Below, in pieces: positions 49,345 to 58,700 of a DNA stretch of 64,000 nt (within the stretch, counting starts at the first letter, position 1; the number at the start of each line of letters is the position of its first letter). The notes beneath the pieces are model-generated. The model made no database searches and had not been told where the DNA came from. It saw nothing but the letters and a program-made list of their open reading frames with translations. The stretch covers positions 124,001 to 188,000 of the forward strand of contig QJNS01000053.1 in assembly GCA_004154925.1 (NCBI GenBank), written 5' to 3'. Source of the DNA: Monosporascus cannonballus (lineage: Eukaryota; Ascomycota; Sordariomycetes; Xylariales). Made by a program: the position numbers and the translations under genes.

Positions 49345-50507
49345 GCTCGTTCAGCGCCGGGGTACATGAACGTCGCGTCGTAAAACGATCAAGACGTGGT
49401 GAAACACCGCCGAGCCGGTCCCCCTTACCTATCGCTGCAGGAACCAGGACCTTGCGCCCATCGCCATCTCCCATGGAAGCAATTGACTCCAGCAAGTCTA
49501 CTCCCGACGAGGCAGATGGCCATCTCAGCCACTCGTCTCAACCTCGGGAGAACCGGCCTGGTAAGTCAGCAACAAGGCAGCTCCCTGCGAGGAACACACG
49601 CCAAATCCAGCAATCTATTAGCCAGGAAACCCCTCCCCTTGGTGGTAAAGCCCCTGACGCTAAGCACGTTATGACCTGGCAGGCTCAACTACCTGAAGTC
49701 CCAGGCCGAAACTCAACAGTCGAGAGCCTTAAGCCGAACACTCGAAATCAGACTGCCCCTTGCGAGTTAGCTGATAGCGATAACCTCGGCTACAGACCAC
49801 GAATGGCAAACAGCCCTCTTCATGGTGCCGCGAGCCCGGAACCCCTTGCGGCAAAGTGTACGACCTATGGCTTTTCCGCTGAGCATATCCTGCAGCTGAC
49901 TGGTTCTATCGGGGCTCTGCTCAACGGTGGGAATAGTATGACTTTACCGGAGCTGTACCTTGGGTTCATCCGGGACTATGTTACGCAGAGAATTGGCCAG
50001 GCTAGGCTGGCTGCAAATCATGGTAACCTCCAGACCATGGTTCGCAACCAGACTACAAATGTGGATATCATTTCATCGAGTAATGAATCCGACAGCAGCA
50101 CGGCTGATAGTTCCCACGAGGATAGCGATAGCGGAGCCCAGTAAGATAGTGCCGATTCTGGTCATGGGGCGACTGAACGCTCTGATAACGACGCAATGCC
50201 CAAACGACGCCGGTGGACACTAATCGATGAGGTCCGACTTCGCGCATAAGTGAAGGAGGAAAAGGGGTGGCCATGGATTGCCAAAAGATTGCAACAGAGC
50301 GAAGCTGCTGTTTTACAGCATTGGGGGATCATGTCAAAGGAAGATGGCAAGCGTAAAGCCACAAAGATGGAAAGAGTTGAAAAACAGCAGGCTGCCATGG
50401 GCGTGGAGGTGACGGCGGCAAGAGAGCATGGCAGGGATGAGGGCGAATGGGCGAAGCAGGCCACGGTCAATATTGAAGGCTTGGGCAGACAGCGATGGTG
50501 GGTCTGA
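48624..50507 (+). pseudogene. Long gag-like frame with Myb/SANT-like domain and three Gln-type stops
   Basis: One reading frame runs from 48624 to the TGA at 50505-50507 and is broken only at 49263 (TAG), 50142 (TAA) and 50247 (TAA). All three are one C-to-T from Gln codons. The first part is Ser/Glu/Pro-rich and disordered (ENSDNTDSPESPESTDSNG). A run of 11 Lys codons comes from the A35 tract. A 400-codon stretch contains an acidic Ser cluster (SSSNESDSSTADSSHEDSDS). Near the end RRRWTLIDEVRLRA, stop, VKEEKGWPWIAKRL and VLQHWGIM form a Myb/SANT-like helix-turn-helix with the usual spaced Trp residues. No in-frame ATG precedes 49100, so the start is unknown. The protease fragment further on suggests this may be the gag region of a retroelement. 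A host regulatory gene is the alternative. Confidence 0.6.
49309..49343 (+). repeat. Homopolymer of 35 A in a reading frame
   Basis: An uninterrupted A35. The frame on both sides is the same (Gln-Lys11-Arg). Slippage expansion of a Lys tract or an old poly(A) insertion would both fit. Assembly length at such a run is unreliable. Confidence 0.9.
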
Positions 50508-50706
50508 GACGGAGATGACGACACTGATCTATTTGGGTACGAACTCTATCACGCTAGTCGTGGGGGCCACATTTAAGCCTGACCGCCCCCAGTACTTCTT
50601 AGGCCAAGGGCTATTGGCATTCGTAGGGGGTGGGAGAGCATCTCTGGAATGAAGAACGAGTCATGATACCAGTATACTTAAGACTATCTTGGGATCACAA
50701 CTGTAG

Positions 50707-51165
50707 AAGCGCCTCGCCAGAGGTTACTGTCGATTGTGTTCCCGCTGCTCCTCGACTTATCGTTCCCGCTCCTCTCGGGTTGCTTCCTCGGGGCCTCCTG
50801 CTGGTCAGGGCCTGGGTTGTCGGCAGGTGTCTAGGCGTCGAAGTTTGGTCAAGGTGGCACCGCCTCTGGGGCAACCTTGTCATGACCCCGCCCCTCGTCG
50901 GCCTGATCAAAAGCATAAGTCTAAGCAGTACGCTCGAAGAGACGGGGTTCGTAACGACGAAGACAAGCCAAGAGATCGTTCCGATAGAGACAAATCTTTT
51001 AAAAAGGACAAGTATAACCGCAAAGATCGCAACAAGGTTCACTTTGCGGACACCGACAGGGAGGATTCATTAAGTGATAGATCCGAACCTTCTCAATCCC
51101 GAAGTTCAGATTCGGAAAGCCCTGATGAGGCATTTATAGTAATCGACACTACCGTGCAATACTAG
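50707..51165 (+). pseudogene. Basic low-complexity fragment, gag-tail-like
   Basis: Open from after a TAG at 50704 to TAG at 51165, in a different frame from the preceding pseudogene. It starts KRLARGYCRLCSRCSSTYRS, a Cys-rich patch, and continues into a charged tail (RSDRDKSFKKDKYNRKDRNK, then acidic and Ser-rich, ending VIDTTVQY). Such Arg/Lys/Asp-rich tails follow nucleic-acid-binding knuckles in fungal gag proteins. The Cys spacing CX2CX2C is not a standard knuckle. It may be the continuation of the Myb-like frame after a frameshift between 50507 and 50707. No known family was identified. Confidence 0.45.
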
Positions 51166-51275
51166 CAATGCAACAGCGCCTTTTCCTCAGCAGGCCGTTT
51201 GAAGAAACGCCTACGCACTTAATATAAGGTCGCTACTGAAACTATCAAACCGTCCCCTTCCTTGTTACGCACAAC

Positions 51276-51752
51276 TTGACATTATATCACACTAAACTCC
51301 ATTTACCAAACAAGTTGTTTCTGTATTTGACTGATTGCGAGGACGCAAAAGCTGAATCCGTCCCCCCCCATTCAGCCGATCAAGATAATCATGACCACTC
51401 TCATCACGTCCAAGGCCTGGCTTCTGATGAGAACGTAGAGCCCAGAATCCGTATCGCTCCTCCTTTGGTAGAAGACTCTAGTTCACTACACTCAAGCTAC
51501 CACTACCTTCGAGTCAGCGCTCGTGCTACACCTACTTCTCCGGGCATGAACATCTGCATTGATCCCGGAACGGGCAAGAACTTCTTTGGAAGACACGCTC
51601 TACAGGGAATGGAACATACCATCGAGAAACGAGAGGGCCAAATCAAAGGTAACACGAAAGGAAAAGACAGAGTCAACGAGTGGGCCACTGTTACTTTCTG
51701 GATTGTAGCATTCCGAGAGCCGGTAAAAACGCGTGTCATATCCCGAGGCTAA
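51276..51752 (+). pseudogene. Retroelement aspartic-protease fragment
   Basis: A 158-codon open stretch. At about 51551-51580 it reads ICIDPGTGKNFFG and then EHTIEKREGQIKG and KDRVNEWATVTFW. The order of a D-(S/T)-G motif, a flap-like Ile/Gly-rich strand and a hydrophobic beta strand is that of retropepsin-type proteases in fungal LTR retrotransposons. The catalytic triplet is DPG rather than DSG or DTG, which would impair activity. The upstream part is His/Asp-rich linker. The frame ends at 51752 with no RT downstream, and a transcription-factor fragment begins within about 100 bp. Together with 48624-51165 this looks like the 5' half of a retroelement that escaped heavy RIP. Confidence 0.5.
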
Positions 51753-51799
51753 TCAGCTCGTGTTCTCAGACTGGACGCCTATCGTCCGGACATTCGAAC

Positions 51800-52947
51800 A
51801 GCTATTTCAATATGGGGGTGCAGAATAGCGGGCTTCTCATCCAAACTGCGTCTCGGAGGTCCATCGTCTATCTGTCCCTGGCCTCGCTGTACTGCTTGTT
51901 CTCACCGCAAGCCCCGGGACCCTGGTACGTATCTCAGACATCAGACCAACGCAATATTACTGACTTGTAAAAGGATGATGGTTGGTCTAGCCATGAAGCA
52001 CTGTATCCCAGTTGGACTTCACAGGAAAGCTGCTAGTCGAGGAGCAGATCTTTCGTCCGAACTCGACCAGCACCTGTTCTGGACGGTTTACCGGCTCGAC
52101 CGCCATACCGCAATATCCACTGGCAGGCCAAACTCACTAGCTGACTGTGACATCGATGTCCCGGTGCATGAAAAGCAAAGACAGTTTCACTCCTGTTTTC
52201 GATATAGTCCTTACGCAGACCTGTGCAGTTACCCCTCGACATCGACGAGAGCGCCGTTGCCGTTGAAGACTTCCGTGGGGCCACTCGGAAAGCTCTTCAG
52301 CTGTTTAATACGCCTCAGTACACGACTCTTTCCTACTTCATACACACGATCAAACTGTATCGCCTGCGATCCAGTATCCAGCGAAAGGTCTACAGAGTAG
52401 ACAAGGATGAGCCTTTGCCGCAAAAGATGATCGATCAACTACTAGCGGACCTGGATAAATGGCAGCGAACACAGCCGCCAAACTGCGACACCAAATGCCA
52501 GGGACTGAATGTAAGACTTTTTCTTTCGGTTCCGGACGCAGGGCACTAAAACTGTCGTAGATCATCGACTACAATCTGACCGTCCGCTTGATCCTCTTCC
52601 CTCAGTTCGAAGTCATGCCATTTAACGAACACTATATCTCGATATTGGCGCAGGGATGCGCCTAGATCTGCGAGACATTCAAAAGCCTGCATCATGAATC
52701 CACCAGTCTGCTATACGCCTCCAACGTGGTGAACACACTCTTCATTCCGGGCCTAACACTCCTCTACTGCATCTCCAAGCTATCGGAGCATGCCGAGCCG
52801 CCGCGATACACCACAGCCATATACGCGGCAAACACCATGTTGTACGTGATGGCGGAACGGTGGAAGCCGGCGAGTAGGTATCGGAACGCATTTGAAAGGG
52901 TGAAAGAGGTCTTGGGGCAACGACCGATGCAGTCAGTTCATAGGTAA
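51800..52947 (+). pseudogene. Fungal Zn-cluster transcription factor, C-terminal part, one stop
   Basis: Four exons are inferred: end of the first at 51924 (LYCLFSPQAPGP), 51974-52163, 52229-52510 and 52561-52947. Introns 51925-51973 (GTACGT to AAG, branch-like TACTGAC), 52164-52228 (GTGCAT to CAG) and 52511-52560 (GTAAGA to TAG) keep frame. The product contains the fungal-specific transcription-factor middle region: WMMVGLAMKHCIPVGLHRK, ELDQHLFWTVYRLDRHTA, GRPNSLADCDIDV, then VYRVDKDEPLPQKMIDQLLA. Such proteins bind DNA through an N-terminal Zn2Cys6 cluster, which is missing here. A TAG at 52663-52665 (GCA-stop-ICETF) is one C-to-T from Gln. The end MQSVHR is followed by TAA. The 5' end is lost against the protease fragment, so the gene is not functional. 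Confidence 0.72.
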
Positions 52948-53208
52948 TTATTATCTTGATCTTGCCTTATATGTGCAGATAATCCCACACAATTTTGACG
53001 TGCTCGGGGTGTACAGGACTTCTAATTAATACGGAAGTAGGCATTACGCAAGGATTCGTGAATGTTGGTTAGACCTTGAATTAAGGATATCTATGTGCTC
53101 TGTAATCTCTTGTCACAGCTTACAGACCAGACCAGCCCCCATTACGCCGCGTCTGGAGGGAACAATGACAGTCTTCGTTGTCGTTGCACCAATCCGCAAT
53201 CCTAATGA

Positions 53209-55143
53209 TCATTCGTATCCAACCCAGAGCGGGAAACTCGACCAATTGTCCCTGTAGTCCCCCGTCCTATTGGGCCACAGTTCTCTCCAGACTTTATCAC
53301 ATTTCTCATTTTCCATTGCCAACTCGACGTCTTCTCGATCCACCCGCCCGGGTACCTGTATCTCCCTGATATGTACTTCTTCATCCGCACCATCGTCCCT
53401 CGGAACCGTCTCGCAGACCCAATTCTGGCCAACCCACGACCTCAGTAGTTGAAGTTCGAGGTCGAAACTCAACTCGTACGACGACTCGGAGAAGCCAGTT
53501 TTCGTAAGTTTCAATGACCGCAGTGGGCATGTCCTTGTTGCGTTGTGCAATCGACTTGATTGTCTGATGGTACGGACGATGGCCAGGGCCAGCGTTTTGT
53601 CAACGGCGGCATTCATCAATTGCTGTTGGGCTAATTTAGCCTCGAATGCGTCCGAGCCGTCGTCAGTTCCAACCGGATGGCCGTAAAAGGTGGCGTCGAG
53701 CAAAAGATTGAGATGTTGTAGACGCGGAAATCGTCCTAAAGCGCGGTATATTTTGACTTCGTTTTGGTCTCCCTGGGTTCGGGGTATGAGCAGCTCTGCT
53801 GAGCGTAGATTCGGGCATCGGTCCCGCATCTCTTCAATGCGGTCAGAGAAAAGGTAAATTCGGCAGGATATGAGGCGAATATCACGTAAACTTTGCCCAT
53901 GTCGGTCCAGAATTGCTTGGTATGTTCCGTCGCCAAATTCGCCCTCCAAATCGAGGCTCGTCAAGGGCTGGAGTGCCAAAAGCAGATCGCTCGTGGTCTC
54001 GTCCAAACGACAACCCCCCTCTCGACTACTGGCACCGAGGAATAGAGATAGGCTTGTGAGCGAAGCTAGCTGGCCTTCACGTACCATCTGCTGTAGGAAC
54101 TGGATCGGAGTCGTGTAGTCTCCGAATGCGCAGATCCCGAGGCTTTGTAGTCCTGAGAAGTCGGTAAGAGTGCTCCATTTATACAGAGTAGATGAATCAA
54201 TGATTGTATAACCATCGAGAATGAGGTGACTGAGATGTCCAATCGGATTTTCAGAGCCTCGGTCATGTAATAGGGATAGGGATGAGCTCATAGTGTCTGC
54301 GTAGAATCCCCGCCAAACTGGCCTCGGCAAGCGATGAGCCTGTCTCAACTCGATTGTATCACCAGGTTCATTTGACCACATCCTCACGTACGCCAGGTTT
54401 GGTGCTGATCCGGTGACCATTTTCAGCAGCGCTTCTTCATCAAAGCACACCCTGCCCCACGAGTCGTACTTTTGACACAGCACCACTATGCTGGACAGGC
54501 ACGGCGATGTGGCAAGTTGCATCTCGTCTGGATCTATGTCGTGGAGTTGATCTCTTTGCTGGGTGAGACTGCGAAGACGGAAATGTTTAACGTGTAGACG
54601 ACAACAGTTTGGATTGCGTTGATGCAAGGTCGAGAGTATGCAGGGCGGCACCTGATCTCTCGAGGCCCATACCAGATCAACGAGACCCGAAAGCTGTTGG
54701 ATCAGTCTAGCCAGCGGTTGGAAGGCGACATTCAGATTGCGTCGTTCATTTTCAGTTTCTCCCGTCAATTTCACGTCCGGTAAATTATTTGGCCCGTAAA
54801 ATTCAGGAGTCCGAAAATCTTGCAATCCATCGTCACCTTGTTCCGGTAAATCCTCTTTTAAAGGCGCGTCTTGCGCTGGCCGCATGGAGCCGTCGACTCT
54901 TAGACGCTGAACGTAGAAAGGGCGGTTTGTTGACCCGAATATTTCGCGCCATCTTTCCAGATCACCGAGGAACTTCTCTGGACCTCTCAAGATGAAGCGT
55001 ATGAAGCGAAATCGTTGCCTTTCGGCGGCCAGACAGCATGACCTGCTGGTCAATGAGAAGGCGAACAGGCTGCGTCTCTTTGGTTCGTCATCGGTGAGAT
55101 ATTCGCAAATATCCTCTCGAACTGTCAACGGTAATCGTTCCAT
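53209..55143 (-). CDS. F-box/LRR-like protein, intact
   Basis: 644 codons, single exon, with no RIP-type stops and balanced GC. It is the only complete gene in the window. I place the start at ATG 55143, giving MERLPLTVREDICEYLTDDE. The frame is open further upstream to 55260 but only from a GTG. Residues about 1-45 match an F-box (LPLTVREDICEYL, then LFAFSLTSRSCCLAAERQRF), the module that binds Skp1 in SCF ubiquitin ligases. The middle and C-terminal parts contain irregular leucine-rich strands (LTSLSLFLGA, LTSLDLEGEF, LRDIRLISCRIYLF, LRSAELLIP, LQHLNLLLDA), the usual substrate-binding architecture. The acidic tail has KCDKVWRELWPN and ends FPLWVGYE. The substrate is unknown. It is convergent with the transcription-factor pseudogene. 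A TATA-like box lies at 55348-55354, and a 13-codon upstream ORF may begin at the ATG near 55291. A chromovirus sits about 260 bp upstream, so silencing by spreading heterochromatin is possible. Confidence 0.75.
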   Translation of the reverse strand: MERLPLTVREDICEYLTDDEPKRRSLFAFSLTSRSCCLAAERQRFRFIRFILRGPEKFLGDLERWREIFGSTNRPFYVQRLRVDGSMRPAQDAPLKEDLPEQGDDGLQDFRTPEFYGPNNLPDVKLTGETENERRNLNVAFQPLARLIQQLSGLVDLVWASRDQVPPCILSTLHQRNPNCCRLHVKHFRLRSLTQQRDQLHDIDPDEMQLATSPCLSSIVVLCQKYDSWGRVCFDEEALLKMVTGSAPNLAYVRMWSNEPGDTIELRQAHRLPRPVWRGFYADTMSSSLSLLHDRGSENPIGHLSHLILDGYTIIDSSTLYKWSTLTDFSGLQSLGICAFGDYTTPIQFLQQMVREGQLASLTSLSLFLGASSREGGCRLDETTSDLLLALQPLTSLDLEGEFGDGTYQAILDRHGQSLRDIRLISCRIYLFSDRIEEMRDRCPNLRSAELLIPRTQGDQNEVKIYRALGRFPRLQHLNLLLDATFYGHPVGTDDGSDAFEAKLAQQQLMNAAVDKTLALAIVRTIRQSSRLHNATRTCPLRSLKLTKTGFSESSYELSFDLELQLLRSWVGQNWVCETVPRDDGADEEVHIREIQVPGRVDREDVELAMENEKCDKVWRELWPNRTGDYRDNWSSFPLWVGYE

Positions 55144-55347
55144 TGTCCCAGTGATGCGGGAGAATTCCAATGTGCTGCTGGTGTACGGAGTAGTAGGATT
55201 TGTCTTCGCTTGGCTCCAGGAGATGCGGTCCACCTGGTATGGGACCCTGACATCACACACAGAAACATATAACTGAAGAAAAGTGTATTAACATGTTGCC
55301 TGACCTCTAGAAGGTCTTAGATAGAAGGTGAAGGTAGCGAACCCTCC

Positions 55348-55354
55348 TTTTATA
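55348..55354 (-). promoter_or_regulatory. TATA-like box upstream of the F-box gene
   Basis: Minus-strand GTGTATAAAAGGAGG, about 205 bp upstream of the chosen ATG. It is the only TATAAAA in the short space between the gene and the chromovirus LTR at 55406. No transcript evidence is available. Confidence 0.4.
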
Positions 55355-55405
55355 CACGTAAATACAACTGTAATTAAGAGGGAAAAATACCGGGGGTATA
55401 TAAAT

Positions 55406-55787
55406 TGTTACGACCCAACCCAAGATCGGCCACGAAGACGGTCGGACCCACAAAAAGGGTCACGTAATTTGGATCTCTCTTGGCATCAAGATCCAAATAA
55501 ATCCATATAGAACCAACCGAATCTAATAGCATTAGATCTGTGATAACGTCGAGATCTAATAAAGATCCAATTAACCTATGAAAATATATACGCTCATTAT
55601 TTCCATAATTTAGATAGCACCAGTTTGCAACATTCATTAATACCAATCGTTTGTAATACGCTTCTGCGCCTTTGGTATTAAAAAACGTAATTAAATTACT
55701 TCATTACTTAAATTCTTACGATATTCCTGTTAACATAAACCCGTCGACTTAAAATTTAATAGTTGGTTAAACCGCATAGCCGTTATT
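55406..55787 (+). repeat. 5' LTR of island-edge chromovirus
   Basis: 382 bp, TGTTACGACCC to GTTATT, in the same U3 class as 1-265 (GATCGGCCACGAAGACGG and GGATCTCTCTTGGCATCAAG). U3 is mostly intact, while the U5 half carries more transitions. Confidence 0.93.
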
Positions 55788-58700
55788 CGTTATAAGCTTT
55801 TATTCAATAATACTATCAGATTCTGAATAATATTTAACATTATCAAAATATCGACCAATACTTAAAAAACCCTTATTTAATAGTTTCAGGCTCGAATTCG
55901 GGAATTGGAAAAAAAAGTTAAACAACTTAAAGTTACGCCACCTGCCCAAACCTTTCTCGCCCGTATAAAGCCCAAAAAGCCGGAGCCCTATAATAGAAAA
56001 GGTAATCCTTAAACCTTTTTGAGTTAGGTACGAATTTATTTTCGTTTTCTAAATCTTAATAATCCAGCAGATATAGTTTTAGCAATAAAAGCATATTTAA
56101 CGGGAAATACAGCCGATTAATTTAAGCCCATTATGAAAAATTTCCTGAAAATAAGAAAACCGGATAAAAAAGATTTTACTAATAAAATTTTTTCACTTTA
56201 TACCAATTTCGAAAATAAAATACGCAATAATTTCGGTAATCCGGATAAAAAACGATTTACGGCTTAATAACTTTTGCAATTCCGACAAAAAGAACCCGCA
56301 TCCAAATATACCGTAATCTTTAAATATTTTGCAGCTAAGGCGAAATAAAGAAATAACAAGGCCGACATCCTTATCGATATATTTTTTAAAAAATTCAAGG
56401 ATAATATAAAGGATAAAATTATTCAAATTAAACGACTAATTATCCTGGACCGGTATATCGCATAAATAATTAAAATCGATAATCGGCAATTTAAAAAACG
56501 ATAAAAAAAGGATAATATGCCTTACGTTCGGGATATAAGTTTAACTAAAGGAAAAAACAAAATACACCCCTTATTTTTTACGAAACGGTACCAGGATTTA
56601 TGAAATTCGGCGTTACCCACAAATAAGATTAAAGCCAGATTAAATGCTTTAATTATGGCAAAATAACATACAGGGCTTATAAATATAAAAAACCTAAAAA
56701 ACCACGACAAAATAATTAAACCCCTATACTGGAGGAATCATCCAAAAATAATTAAGGAAATAAGAGCAAATTTATTAACACAATTTAAGCCAAATATATA
56801 TTTAATTTACGATAAAAGGTTTAATAAAAACCGTTACGATAAGATATTTAACAAAAAATGCGAAAAGTTAAAAAACTAATTTAATAAGTATTACGAACAT
56901 AGCAAGAAACGCTATAAAAATGGTTACGCGAATACCAGAATTAAAAAGAAAAAGTTTGTTCTAAAACCTTCAATCAATACGGCAAAATATACGCCATATA
57001 TTGTCGACGACAGGAATATCCCGATTACGAAAAATGGAAATAATATATTTACGAACGAATTACCCGTATATATTATAAGGGATTCGATTTTCCAAATCGT
57101 ACCGGAAATAACAAAGATAATAAATAATGGTATTAATATTTCCGAACCATAACCCCAAAAGATATTTAATAATTGGCCAAAACAGAAAATTAACCCGAAA
57201 AAAAATAATGCCCGTAAGAAAACCTTTTTTATTAATATAAATAATATAATTACTAAACGAAAAAAGAGTTAATTCAGCGTACGGTAAAAAGGTATTATTA
57301 GAAAACTATTACGGATCTTTATTTTTAACTGGTATTTATTATAAATCCATAGGAAAAAAAATTATTAAAAAGGAAATACGTTAGTTCATAGGCGAATTTT
57401 GGAATAATAGTTGAAACGACGAATAAGGGGATATAATCGCAAACATAAATAAATAATTTATTTAATAAGGAAAAAAACTGCAAAAAAACTAAAAATAATT
57501 AATACGGTTCGAAAAAATAATACCCTGATAATAACGACAAATATAATAGTTTAACGCGCTAAATAAAAAAAATACAAAAAACATTCGATAAATTTAAACA
57601 GAAATTAGAAAAAGGTTATTTGGAAAAAAGCCGCAAAATAACGAAACCTAGAAAAGTTAAAGAGAATTCCCGAAAAAGGTTTTAAACATAACGATAGAAA
57701 ACGTTAATAACCTTATTATTTTAGATATATAAATCAGAACGTATTAATATACCGTAATAGTATATTATAAAATTCTAAGCGGAAATCATATTGTACTAAA
57801 TATAGTTAATAAGTTTAAATTGCTATAAAAAATACAAGTTGGAACTTTATATAACGACGAACGCCGAAAATTAAAAGTTCGCTTAAAATAACGAAAGAAT
57901 TATACGCGAAATTAATTATTTTAAGATTTTTATTAAAAAATAATATCAAATAATTAATTTCAATATTATCTTATTAAAAAATTACGATACAATCTTAAGA
58001 TTATTATAAATATACCAGTACGAAATTTTAATTAATAAAAAAGCTGGCCAGATAAAACTTATTTTATTTTTTATTAATAACCGAAAAAAAAGAAATTAAA
58101 ATCTTAATATTCGATTAATAATAACGATAAATATAAGCATAAGGATACGATAAATACCTTATTACCTAAAGGAATAAAATATAAAAAAACGGGTATCAAA
58201 AAAATACAACGTATTATTATTATTATTAAAGCGAAATTAAAGTAATTAAATAACGATTTAAAATAATAAGAATAACAGCTTTAGGAATTAAAAGACTTAA
58301 TTAATGTATTATCATAATACCACGGATATAAGCAGCTCTTTAAAAAGGAGCTCGATACAAAATTACCGGAATATAACGAATAAAATTACGAAATAATCTT
58401 TAAAGAAAGTTTTTTGATAAAGTTTTACCTTATTTATAACTTTAGGGGAAACGAATGACGCATCCTTAAAATATACTTGGAAAATCGGTTACAAAAGGAA
58501 TAGATTCGATTTTCGAAGTTATTAATAAAATACCTTATATTTTTCGTACTTAAAAAAAAACAGAAAATTGCCACTTATGGTTGAATATCGATTATTAAAT
58601 GACATTATTATTAAAAATCGAATATTACTATTTCTAATTACGGAAATAAAAAATCAATTTTACGGAATTAAATAGTTTATAATATTCGAGTTTACAGGTA

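Noticed and set aside
48808..49383. 191-codon plus-strand frame over the Myb-like pseudogene
   Set aside because: Shifted by one base relative to the Ser/Glu-rich frame. Its composition is Pro/Thr/Arg-rich noise and its Lys run comes from the same A35 tract.
55143..55260. Longer N-terminus of the F-box gene (39 extra residues)
   Set aside because: It begins with GTG, has no resemblance to the family, and the F-box starts directly at the ATG at 55143.
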